From Lamellibrachia columna (taxonomy: Eukaryota; Annelida; Polychaeta; Sabellida; Siboglinidae), in NCBI GenBank assembly GCA_963662155.1, contig OY759265.1:10816193-10880192 (forward strand): a stretch of DNA of 64,000 nucleotides, written 5' to 3'. Of this stretch, positions 38,350-50,000 are shown in pieces (position 1 is the first letter of the stretch; each line of letters starts with the position of its first letter). A program made the translations under genes and the position numbers. Below the pieces are notes generated by a model. The model did not search any database. It was not told where the DNA came from and was given only the letters and a program-made list of their open reading frames with translations.

Positions 38350-40580
38350 GGTTGGCAGGCTCGTGTCATGCGCAGTAGGTGTTTACATGTTAAGCTCCAC
38401 CTACTTGGTAAGTTTTACGGGGCTTTGTGTTGATACGTGGTTATATACATTGATTTATTGAGAAATAGGGAAACAAACATTCGCAATCGTCATAATTTTC
38501 AGGATCCGTGTGATTAGTTTTCGAAAGTTGAACTTGCCAAAAACAAGCGCACGTGTTTTCGTAAGCAAAATCAAATTGCAAAATACTCATTAATCATTAG
38601 AGATATAGACCATATTGAAACACCAACATATTCTTTGTGAAATGTAGTGTCTTTTAAGTATATATTCTAGAATTTTGTCGCAAGTAATGTTCCCCGTTTT
38701 CACGTGGCTGGGACTAAAATGTTTACCTCTTGCAAAACGCAATAACATTATAAAATGATCGCATTGTTTTCATGCATAACATTCTTGATCACGTATAAAT
38801 TATTGAACAGCCATCGACAAACTGCTTGTCACTGCCAGTGTCATCCGGCGTTTGTAGACACCTATTCACTGTTAATAGAGTAGAACATTTGTCATAGGCG
38901 ACGCCACAAGTTCACAGTAATACAAGTGACTAATTAAGTGTATTCGCTTGCAAGAGTTAATTTTCAAACATGTTTTCGTAATATTATATTGATTGTTATG
39001 ATTGCAAACATTCACCTAATTAATTATAATATTGATTACTTTTCTATGTCAATACAAAAATAGCAAAATGTTTAAACATGCAATTTGTAAATATAAAAAT
39101 GTTTAATATGAAATTCACATTAAACTACCAAAATAGAACTAATTGCTTATCAGCTACTACTTGTCAGCCACTGTCAGTGGTTAGAACACGAGAGAGAACC
39201 AGAATTCTAATCCTTATGATGCTGTTTCGAATCTTGGGCAATTTCATCGATGCCACATTGCCTCAGCTGTATAAAGGAGTACTTATTCTTTGGCGAAAGG
39301 TTTTCACAAAAGAAAATTTTATTTTGTATTATTATAAAATGTACAAAGGCTAAACACAATGAAACAGTTAACATGTACCAATATGTAAAAAAACATGGAC
39401 ACTCTCTAAAATGTCCATTAATGGTGCATTGTTTAAAAAAAAATTCTGATAAGTAAAAGGTCGCAATGTCATCTTATAGGTGGTTTTGTTTTCACAAATG
39501 AGTTCAACATATATATTCACAAAAGTGCATGCTTTGATAATCATAACTTGCCACAGTATTACACTACCGGCACTATATTGCTTAAAGCATGAACAGGTAT
39601 GCTATTCCCCTGAAATAATTATGTGAGTGGGACATTTCAACTGATATTTGATTAAGCATTTGAATCTTACCCTTCTCAGAGTGTTTCAAATGACAAGCCC
39701 ACAGCTCCAGCTCACATTTTAAACAAAATGTTTCCATTAGAATGAACACAAGCATAGAGGCCATGTTATAAGAACATTGACAAGCTGAGAAGAATACAAA
39801 CATGAGCAATTAGGCTTACCCTTAAAGTTCAATGTTTGTTTCGTGTCATGTATATAATGCTAATCTGGTTGAGTCATCATTCCATATGATGGTTTGCGTC
39901 AATTCAAGTCACTTGTTACCAGAGCATGGGTCGATCACTTTACCGGTATAACAATTTTAATTACACATTTCTAATTACACATTGTCGCATATCAATTCTA
40001 ATTCCACCTCAAAAATACCAATTATTCTAATTATCAATTCCATATCGAAATAAAATAATAATATTTTGAGTCAAGACACAGGCTGGCCTCATGATAATAC
40101 TAAATGGTGTTCTGGCCCTTGGAATAATAATATTTACACTTCAATATTAACATCAATATATGTACTTAAATATGTAAAAAAATACAAGTTTGAACTTACA
40201 AACTTTAATGTTAGTAACAACAAAGAAGAAGAGTACTGATGTTTCAGTTTCTTCTTTCGTTTGTAGCCATAAGTGAAAAATCCATATCCTATGTTATGAT
40301 AAATACAATTATTTTTATCATCCACTTGGACACTAAGTTGTTATAATTAAGAGTACTGTATTACTTATAATAAAGATTGCCTCACGATGAATTGTTTTGA
40401 TCTATATTTATTTGTTTTAATAACTCTGTGATTGGTGAATTAAGTTTATTTTCTAATGCGAGAACTATGTGTTGGATAACACATTACTATTATCTGGTTT
40501 CATTGTGTTAGTTAATCAATGCAGTTACTTTCTCTGCAATGAACATTTTGAGTAATAAAAGTCCAAACATAAGACATTAT
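38350..40580. other. AT-rich intergenic, no supported gene
   Basis: Frames of 60-90 codons without recognisable domains. No RNA gene seen. Confidence 0.45.
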
Positions 40581-40810
40581 GCAAGCTTAAATCACACATA
40601 ACACACATAGTTCTTGCAGTTATGTATTAAGCCATGTAAAAACATTATGCTTAATATAATTACTTGTTTTATGTTGTTGGATTTCTTTGTGATTGGTAGA
40701 ATGTCTTTGCGTTTGCGAAAATGTACTGTAATGCTGGTCCCAAAGAGCGCTGCAACTGCCACAACAGGGCACCACCACAACACTGTCACTGGCCCGGGGG
40801 AGGGGAGGCT

Positions 40811-41455
40811 GTTCGAATTAACTTTAAACTTTGAATATATTGACACAACTTTCAGACTGAAAAGTTAAATCAGACAAAATTTGTTTTAGTGTAGAATCTC
40901 GATAATGACGCTGATTGGCTGTTGGTGCTTCACGGGAATGCCTACACAAAATGGAGTGGTGACAGTGGGTAAAAACGAGACCACGACTCTGCTGCCAGAC
41001 TCGATCTCTTCTCGGCGAATTCAGGAAGGCGAGTCAATCTCACGACTAAATATAAAAAAATTCAGTCCAACTGAGGCCAGACATTTTCCGTATATTTATC
41101 CACGCGTGAACACAATAATACAACCAAGATTCAAAGAATATTACGTACTAACCTATGTTGTACTTTGGTGCATTCGAAAATGTTGTGCTAGAAGACGTCA
41201 TCGTAGCCTCTGTTTTCTGCAAAACTATGTATGACAGGCGCTTGTATTGCTATCACATAACAGCCAAGTGTTACACTTGTTATGTTAAAGCTGCCTCCTC
41301 AATTCATTTTTGTTTTGCTAGTCTCATTTCAAATAAATTTTGCGAAAAACCAAACCTACCTAACATCCACTGCAACATGCTAGCTCATTTGTGCAACTTT
41401 TCTGTGTAGTTTTTTCATGAAATCATCAGACAAACTATTAAATTACTTAATGCTT
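40811..41455. repeat. Dispersed repeat family R, longest copy
   Basis: Its 5' part matches 38100-38345 and its 3' part (41285-41455) matches 30960-31095, so this copy joins both and spans about 645 bases. No ORF conserved between copies. Confidence 0.7.
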
Positions 41456-41560
41456 GTTCAAATTCAGTGGCAGCGTTCGTTAATCGTATGGTGACATATT
41501 AGTGGCAAGCAATTTAAACGGAAACATGTTGATAACCCGTTTCGTTGTTGGTCCGTGCCT

Positions 41561-41805
41561 ATGATAATAATGTATGTTTTATCTGTGTTGAGATTCACCT
41601 TACGTGGGCTTCCACCCACACCGAGATGCTAAAGAAGCAGTAACCTAACGTTAATTATGATTCTTAAGGTCTGATTGTGAATGATAATAATGTATGTTTT
41701 ATCTGTGTTGAGATTCAGCTTACTTGGATCTTCCGTCCACAACGAGATGTTAAGGGGCAATAACCTAAAGTAAATAGAGATTATTGTCCGTCTGATTGTG
41801 AATGT
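41561..41805. repeat. 120-bp tandem duplication
   Basis: Copies start at 41561 and 41681 with ATGATAATAATGTATGTTTT and end with GTCTGATTGTGAATG. Confidence 0.9.
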
Positions 41806-41834
41806 TATATAAACATGTGAGTCCGATGCACGTG

Positions 41835-41897
41835 ATGGCTGGTGGTGTGATGACTGGTGGTGTGATGACTGGTGGTGTGATGACTGGTGGTGTGATG
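41835..41897 (+). repeat. 15-bp tandem repeat, 4 copies
   Basis: Unit GACTGGTGGTGTGAT, perfect except for the first copy. Confidence 0.93.
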
Positions 41898-42109
41898 AAC
41901 AAAGACTTGGCTAAGGGTCGTTGTGTAGAAACTAAACAGAACATGGCTCTAAGGGAGATATGTAGATACTGGCGGGACAATGATTTGAACCACGGAATAC
42001 CTGTGTCAGAAATGCCAAAATACTCACGAAGGCGTTTTAAAAGGATTGCATAAATAATCGAATGTATATACTAAGCAGCTAAGAGATAAGGCAAGGAACA
42101 CAAGAATGA

Positions 42110-42530
42110 AAACGACTGCAAATAGTAAAAGGCCAAATCTGAAAAACGAAAATAAAGACACTACACACAATACACTGAGTTGAAAACACTTGACAAGATG
42201 TCAGCTAGTGACAAAAAACGAAGCATTTAGAGGCGCTTGCAAATAAAGCTGAGACAGACGCTTCCAGCCAAGATATGAGCACGGTGTACAAGATAGCCAA
42301 GCCGATTTATGGAAACACCAACTACAAGGTCAACCCCTCGGCCAGGGACAAATAAGGAAGGTTGCTGACTGGTGAACAGGAGCAAGAATGAAGATCGACA
42401 TGGGAACGAACAATGGAGAAGAACTGGGGGCTGCTGGGCTGACCTGGAACACAGCGGAAAGAGAGCCCAATATAGAAGGAATTGGGGAAATATTGTGCAA
42501 GCCCTACGTACCACACCTGGGCAAGAAAAG
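42110..42530 (+). mobile_element. LINE fragment (RT upstream region), decayed
   Basis: The + strand reads STVYKIAKPIYGNTNYK, ARDK (stop) GRLLTGEQEQE and a Trp-rich follow-up. The order KI.K...G-RLLT-E.EQE is that found just before the RT domain in jockey/RTE-like elements. It has several stops and is bounded by unrelated DNA. Confidence 0.65.
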
Positions 42531-42570
42531 AAGTAAGTGGAAAAACAATAAACAAAATATTTGTTTATTT

Positions 42571-42814
42571 TAAATTGCTACACTATTATCTAAGCCATTA
42601 CAACTTACACCAATCTTATTCAGCATGTACACACGTTTGTAACATACAAATAATCCGTCCATTTATAGCTTACGAAAATCAACGGATATTACTCGCAGCA
42701 ACATTACATTTGTAAAGGCTTTATGTGAACCCAAAGTCCTGTTTTTTATCGCATCACTAGTTACAGGTCTCTCTCTGGCGGCCTAGTCACGTCATACGTC
42801 AGTTCGAAATTCTT

Positions 42815-42882
<68 letters not shown>

Positions 42883-43090
42883 CATGAATTTATTTGTCAT
42901 AGTCATAATATTTCCAACAACATCAGGTTGTAAAGGTTTATGCTCTACTACATTAATCAACAAACCATTTGTATGTCTTATGGTAGGATATTTATTCTAA
43001 CAGACATACCTTTGCCTCCAGTGAAATGTCGATAAAATGTTGGGATTTTTTCTTCGTTTGATCATTAGTGATCTATGGAAACACATACAT
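42571..43090 (-). pseudogene. CYP4 pseudogene relic (exon 12 + 3' UTR joined to exon 7)
   Basis: 42575-42815 matches the CYP4 3' UTR and last exon (44190-43770) but has an early stop after the RPPERD segment. 42895-43090 matches CYP4 exon 7 with its flanks (47270-47480). Exons 8-11 are absent and a (TA)n tract (42818-42881) lies exactly at the junction. This is the remains of a tandem CYP4 copy downstream of the intact gene. Confidence 0.85.
42818..42881. repeat. (TA)n microsatellite at pseudogene junction
   Basis: 32 TA units exactly between the CYP4 exon 12-like and exon 7-like relics. Confidence 0.95.
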
Positions 43091-43121
43091 GAGAAGCACA
43101 TTGTTAATGTCATGTGCAGTG

Positions 43122-43360
<239 letters not shown>

Positions 43361-43614
43361 TATACATCCACACCTGTATCTACAGTTGCATACATAAATA
43401 AAATACATGGTTTTACGAAATCATATTACATATTGTGCTCTCTATGCATTACTAATTCCAAATAATACTTTGTTCTACTGGCCTGCTTGGATTACGCATA
43501 TTGTTCCCGCGCTTATCGGCAAGACGTGACGTCACTGGTGATAAGGAGACTAGGACTTTCCATTCATTCGCCGTACCGTTGACAGCTATAGCGGTTGTTG
43601 AAGCGAGCGTCATA

Positions 43615-43670
43615 ATGGTTTATTGTGCGGCATTTTATTGTAATGCAAACAGTAGTAAGAATAAAGTAAC
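43615..43670 (+). CDS. Possible THAP-domain first exon (fragment)
   Basis: ATG at 43615 reads MVYCAAFYCNANSSKNK, matching the N-terminal Cys-x-x-x-x-Cys start of THAP zinc fingers, and could end at a GTAACA donor. Upstream is CpG-rich with GACGTGACGTCAC (CRE-like) at about 43525. No continuation of the THAP domain was found downstream, so it may be a transposon-derived scrap. Confidence 0.25.
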
Positions 43671-43862
43671 AGTTGGTCTAATTAGTTCCCTGCGGAGCGA
43701 ACTTTGTTTTAAAAAAGCAAACGTCAATGCATCAATGGGCCATGACAATTATAATAATCATTTGCTTGCCTGAAATTGTTACACCGTGGTTAAAATCATT
43801 ACCACTTATATTAATCTTATTCAGCATGTACAGACGGTTGTAATATATCATACCATCAAATT

Positions 43863-43868
43863 TTTATT
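43863..43868 (-). promoter_or_regulatory. Poly(A) signal, CYP4
   Basis: AATAAA on the minus strand, 155 bases beyond the CYP4 stop codon. Confidence 0.5.
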
Positions 43869-44022
43869 TAATATATGAATTAGTCGTCCATTTATAGATG
43901 ACGAATATCAACGGACGGTTTTCTCGACAAATCTCAACAGCTGCTGAACCTACGGAAATATAATTAATTCTTGTGTAAATGATACTAGACATTCAGTGTA
44001 AACACGAAGCCACAGAGCTACA

Positions 44023-47000
44023 TCACAGCTGTAGAGGCTTTACGTGAACCCAAAGTCCTGTTTTCGATCGCATCACTAGTTTCGGGTCTCTCTCTGGCGG
44101 CCTGGTCACGTCATGCGTCAGTTCGAAGTTCTTTAGAATCAACGCCACTGCGGTTTTCAACTCGTTCTGCGCGAACTGTTGGCCGATGCAGTTCCTGGGA
44201 ACAAAACGAGAATTCGTTGCTGTAAATCAGAGAGCTAGACACTATAGTCGTTTTGCGGGGCAGGGGGCGACGTCGTCGAGCCCGCAAGACGTGTCTGACT
44301 GAGCACGAGACTGATCCTGTTGCTGGGCCGTCCGACCAGCAGGACAGTGAGCGAGACACTAGTCGTTTTGTGGGGAAGGGGGCAGGGCGCGAGGTTGTCA
44401 AGCCCGTTACCCATCCCCGTCATCTGCACTCTTGCCCATGCCACGAAAGAGATGACGTGGCCTCTGTCCCAGAGATGATGAACTGTTTTGATGTGTCGCT
44501 GTTTATGTACTTGTTGTTGTTGTTGTTGTTGTCTTGTATTAAATATGCCATTAATTGGCATTGACATTGTTAAGAATCTGTTGTGCATTTTTTTTACTGT
44601 GAAGAGTATCAGATTGAACAAATATTATTATAATTATTTGAAATATACAATCTGTAACACAACTGGTAGAAAACATTTAAAAAAAAGTAGTTTATTTAAT
44701 AATTTTTTTGGTAACTTCCGAGAAAAATTTAGGGCGACAAATACTGATATAGCTTTTGATTACTTTGAAAATGTTTTCTACAAATTGTGTAAAGAAGAAT
44801 AAGCTGCACATGACACTAAAAACCTTATTTTGCTAGCATTATTACTTCCAGAGATATGAGGCATTTTTGAGAAAACAGGATTATTTCTTGGAAGATGCAA
44901 GCTTTACCCACAAACAAGTGATTTAGAAGTATGTAATTGTTACTGAAGTGAACGTTATGAATACAACGCTCTCAAAATAGGGTGGAAACATTTTGAATAA
45001 TAAAATAATAATTGTTTTTAAATCCACCTATCGAGTCTCCTCTTAGGCTGAATAAATTACTTATTATGTTTTAAATAAAAAATCAAGTAAGTTCTAACTG
45101 TCCCAACTGTCTTTTACACAAGAAGGTCACTAGTAACCATTATCTATAACCATTATGACACTGGTGACATAGTGCTGCTAGTTTTGACATTCCTAAACAA
45201 TGGCTGTAATTACAAGGCAATTAATTTTTTCCGTATTTTTTTGACAAAGATCTTGTTATTATATCAGTAGAATATCATAGGATGCCTTTATCTTCGAGTG
45301 GTCCAAATGTCTACCAGATATATGCATGGTAACTAAGGAAGCTTTGATAATAAACATACTAAACTTTGACGGTTGATTTCTCAGTTTGAAGATTTCTACC
45401 CCATACATGTTTAGCGAAACGTAGCTTCAGCTAGAATCGAGATAGCTGGTTGCTTGGTGCATCATATGAAAGCTGAGATGCTGCTCTTTTCAACTATATA
45501 TGTTCAAATTGGGACATGTGACTCATTTTGTTAAGGTGGGTCACATTGAGAAAACTAACCGTTTGTTGCTGTTACGGTGGTTATACTGGCAAGACACGTT
45601 CATGGTGGAAATATAATTTGCTTACACGACATGTGCTACAATTCCTTATGACATTGAAACAAACATAACAACCTTATAATGTGCATATTGTGTACAACAA
45701 AACTGTTTGATACCGACTGCCACGTGTTCATTGTTCTAATTAAATTATACATAACATATATAAACATGCAGCATTTGTGCATTAAGAATGTCCTGCCTAC
45801 CTGGGTCCAGCCGAGAACGGGATGTAAGAGAAAGGTGATCTGTTTTGAACTTTATCCTGAGCAAATCGGTCTGGGTCATATACTTCAGGATTCGGCCACA
45901 ATTCAGGATTGTGATGCGTCCCATTAATATCGACCGTGATGCTAGCTCCTACAAAAGATATGTATACACTTAGACAACGTACCATCTGGATGAAGTAAAG
46001 GTATTTTTATTTAGTTATGTTACTTTGCATGTTTTGACATGAATGAAACCATGCTAACCGTTCGGCGCTGTTCTTCCGTCCTCGAATGGGACGCCGTTTT
46101 CAGCTCGTCTTGCAACGCACAGGACCGGCGGGTGCAGACGCAGACTCTCCTTCATACACTGGCTGATGTATTGCAACTTGGGCAGGTCTTCCCTGAGTGG
46201 CATTACAAGTGGCGATCAGTCCACACATTCCCGGAATACGTTACCGGTTTTTACGATACTAATGTGCACACCTGGGACAACATACATACGCACGCACCAA
46301 ACCAAACGCACGCACGCAAATGATAATATATAAATTAAATATAGCCAGTGTACCAGTACGATATTACCAGTTGTTGTACGCGACACCTTTACTATCACAT
46401 ACTAACACTCCAAGTAACTAGCACTAACTAACAAAACACCTACTTAAAGCCGATGGCTATGAACAATATATGCTTGAGCATCGACTTATAATATTATAAA
46501 AATTCTAAAGGGTACATGCCATTCCAGCGCGTTGCGCGAACCAAGGACATCAATGGCTTCCTGTCGACATTTCTCCTGGTACTCCGGGTGTCTGGCGAGG
46601 TTATACAGCATCCACGACAACCCTGTAATGGCAGCGTATGACAAATATCTGTGTACAAAATATGTGCTTTTCGATCAGTAATCGAATTTCCAGAATAAAA
46701 AACTTTATGCAGAATATTCGTATGTTTATGTTGACAATGTTACATTTAAACCCACATCTAAGAATGGTATAAGAATCATCACTTTAAACTAGTTGACATT
46801 TCTCCCGGTACTTTGGATGTCTGGCGAGGTCATACAGCAACGACGACAACCATGTAAAGGCAGCGCATTACAACGATCTGTGTACAAAACGTTTCGCTGA
46901 GAAGTCGAATTTGCAGAATAGCAAAACGTTATGTTGAATATACTAATGGTTACGTTAACATTGTTATTACCGCAGGCTGTAGTGTCATGGCCTTCAAACA

Positions 47001-50000
47001 TGAACGTGTCAACTTCATCAAATATCTCATCGTTGGAAAGTCCAGTTCCATCTTCATCCTATATGCATGATAAGAGCGTAAGTGTGTGTGTGTGTGGGGG
47101 GGGGGTGTGTGTGGGGGGGGGTGTGCGTGTTCGCGTGTGCGAGTGTAGCATCACCCTGATTGTTACCATGTTCCAACATTTGAAGTGTTAATTCTATACG
47201 TGTTCATTTTCTAGAAATAAAACACAACAATATATTTATATATCACAGCACAATTTGTGAAATATCAACGACATTAACTGCCATTGCCAGAAATATGTAC
47301 AATAGAAAAAGGTCATCAAGGTTTATGTTTTTCTACAGTGATCAACAAACCATTGGTGCGTCTATAGGATATTTATTTTAACATATATACCGTACCTTTG
47401 CCTCCAGTAGAATGTCGATAAAATTTAAGTATTTGTTCTTCGGTTGATCGTCGGTGACCTGTGGAAATATATACATACATACGTAACACAACTGCACTGT
47501 TGATATCACTTCCATTGCTTCTAACATAAATCTACATGAAATGAGAGGGAAGTGAAGTCCCACTTATCCAACTTATGAACACTACTACGGTTACGTTTAA
47601 ACTTGGCTTCCATGCTGCTAAAATTTGGGTGGATGTTTATTTCAAATTACTTTACTCTTTACTACTTCTGTTTTTCATGAAAGATATGCGATATATAGTC
47701 TGTGTCGCATAAAAAAACTGAACGACACCTGTGATATTCCTAATGATTTTGTATTAATATATTGTATCGATTGAAGTTTAATATAATTATCGTGGACAGA
47801 AAACCGTTGTGAACTAATGATAAAAGGAAGATCACGCGCAGAATCAGTAAAATGCAAGCAGAATTTCTAGCCCAAGTGGGAAGAAAGTGAAAATAACAAC
47901 GAGAATAATCAGGGGGAAAGAAACAGAGGTCAGCAAAGAATTGAAGTCCTTGATGGACTAACAGCTTGGCAAGGAAAGAGCACAACATAACTGCTACAAT
48001 ACGCCTGTGATCGGCATTTGATAATGATGATGATGATGACCACATGATGATGATTCCACATCACTGCCCACCTTGCCGCGTAGTTCCCGAACAACCTTTC
48101 TACTGAAGTCGTGCGCGACACGACACGCACGACGGAATCTGTAGCCGCTGACGCTGAAGTAGTAGATCAGATCGCTGTGGTACGGCAAGAACCGCATTCG
48201 TTGGTTGATGAGGATCAGTATATCAAGGACGGCCGTCGTGTATGGATGTTTAACCCTATCGTGGACAAGAGAGAACAGTACATGTAAACGGCTCCAGTTC
48301 ATCTGCAGCCGTTTCGAAACTTGGGTAATGTCGTTCACCTTTTTTGCCACAGTTCACTCAGCTATATCAATGACTACCTTGCAATAGCGATGATGGGATT
48401 CCATTGATGGAATGATAAGAACGAACATCTTTCGCGCAGCAATTGCAGCGCGACTGGTCGTGTGCATGACTCCGATGTAGATCTTAATGTACGGGATAAT
48501 TGTGGTATACCCTTAATTAGGATGCTTCGTGTTCGAACATGATTATTTGCAACCAACGCAACTGTGTTATAAAAGTAGGTACAAGTTGTATTGCTCTAAA
48601 TATCTGATGTGAATGTTGAGATAAACAAAAATAATGTTAAATATGTAATAATTATTACAACAATCAATCTGTCAACACTAACATGTACATGCGAGCCCAA
48701 TGTGAAGAACACTGTTCCAGAAGTAAAGACGTGATGAGAGAGTTGGATACTTTGAAACCAAAGGATGGACTGAGAAGACCAGATTTATCCAAAACTAATA
48801 GATGACGCCGACGATGATGGCGATGACGATTATGATAATGATGAAGTGTCATTGTATTCCCTGCACGTTGTCCACTTACTTTGTATCCTGACAGTTAGTG
48901 TTGATTCCAAATATGCACTTCGTGAGAGAGTCCAGTGTCAGAAGGCTGATATCACCATACAGTTCAATTGTTGTACGTTCGCCATTCAGTCGATTCCATT
49001 TGTTCTGGAAACGTCAAACAAACCAGGGTAACTAATGGCAATGGCGTCGGAAGCTGGTGGACATAGCGCGAGTGGTCTGGGGGCCGACGTTGGTTTCTCC
49101 GAGCATGTTGGGATTGGGGGCCAACATACACTTAATGTACCAGCATTTTATTTAGGTTAGGTAGATGCATGGGTGCACTGTGTTGTATAGCCACTACAAC
49201 AGTGGGGCGGCTCCCAAATCCATATTGTGCATAACAAAGAAAAAGCATAAATAATTATACACATAATATACAAACACTGAGAGAACACTGATTGATTTCT
49301 TAAGAAATCGTATTTTTGTACACACTTGTTTCTACTTACAGCATTTGCATTAGTGTTTGCATTTAGAAGTGCATTTGAAGTATTATGTTATCGTTACACA
49401 TGTACATATGGATAAAATAAACGTTCTCTGATTTTTCCTCTCTCTCTCTCTCTCTCCCTCCCTAAAAATTCAATCCACATTCTATTGCTTTTGTTACTGT
49501 ATTCTTACCAATAAGATGTTGGTTGACTCACTGAACACTTCGATATATGGTTGGAGGACTTGGAAGTGAAATGCCTTGGTCAAGAGACGTCTGTTTCTGG
49601 CCCATTTATCTCCTCTACTGACAAGCAGTCCATCACCTGGAAGAAAACAATAGATATTTGGGTCCTACCAAACAAGTACAAACTGCGCAAACCTCATATT
49701 GTTCACACATACATAACAGCTGTCCATGATGATACCACGTTACATATCCCTTCACTGGTTACATAACAGCTGTCCATGATGATACCACGTTACATATCCC
49801 TTCACTGGTTACATAACAGCTGTCCATGATGATACCACGTTACATATCCCTTCACTGGTTACATAACATCTGTCCATGATGATACCACGTTACATATCCC
49901 TTCACTGGTTACATAACAGCTGTCCATGATGATACCACGTTACATATCCCTTCACTGGTTACATAACAGCTGTCCATGATGATACCACGTTACATATCCC

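Noticed and set aside
44253..44802. + frames in CYP4 intron 11
   Set aside because: Over a GC-rich direct repeat and (TTG)n; no recognisable domain.
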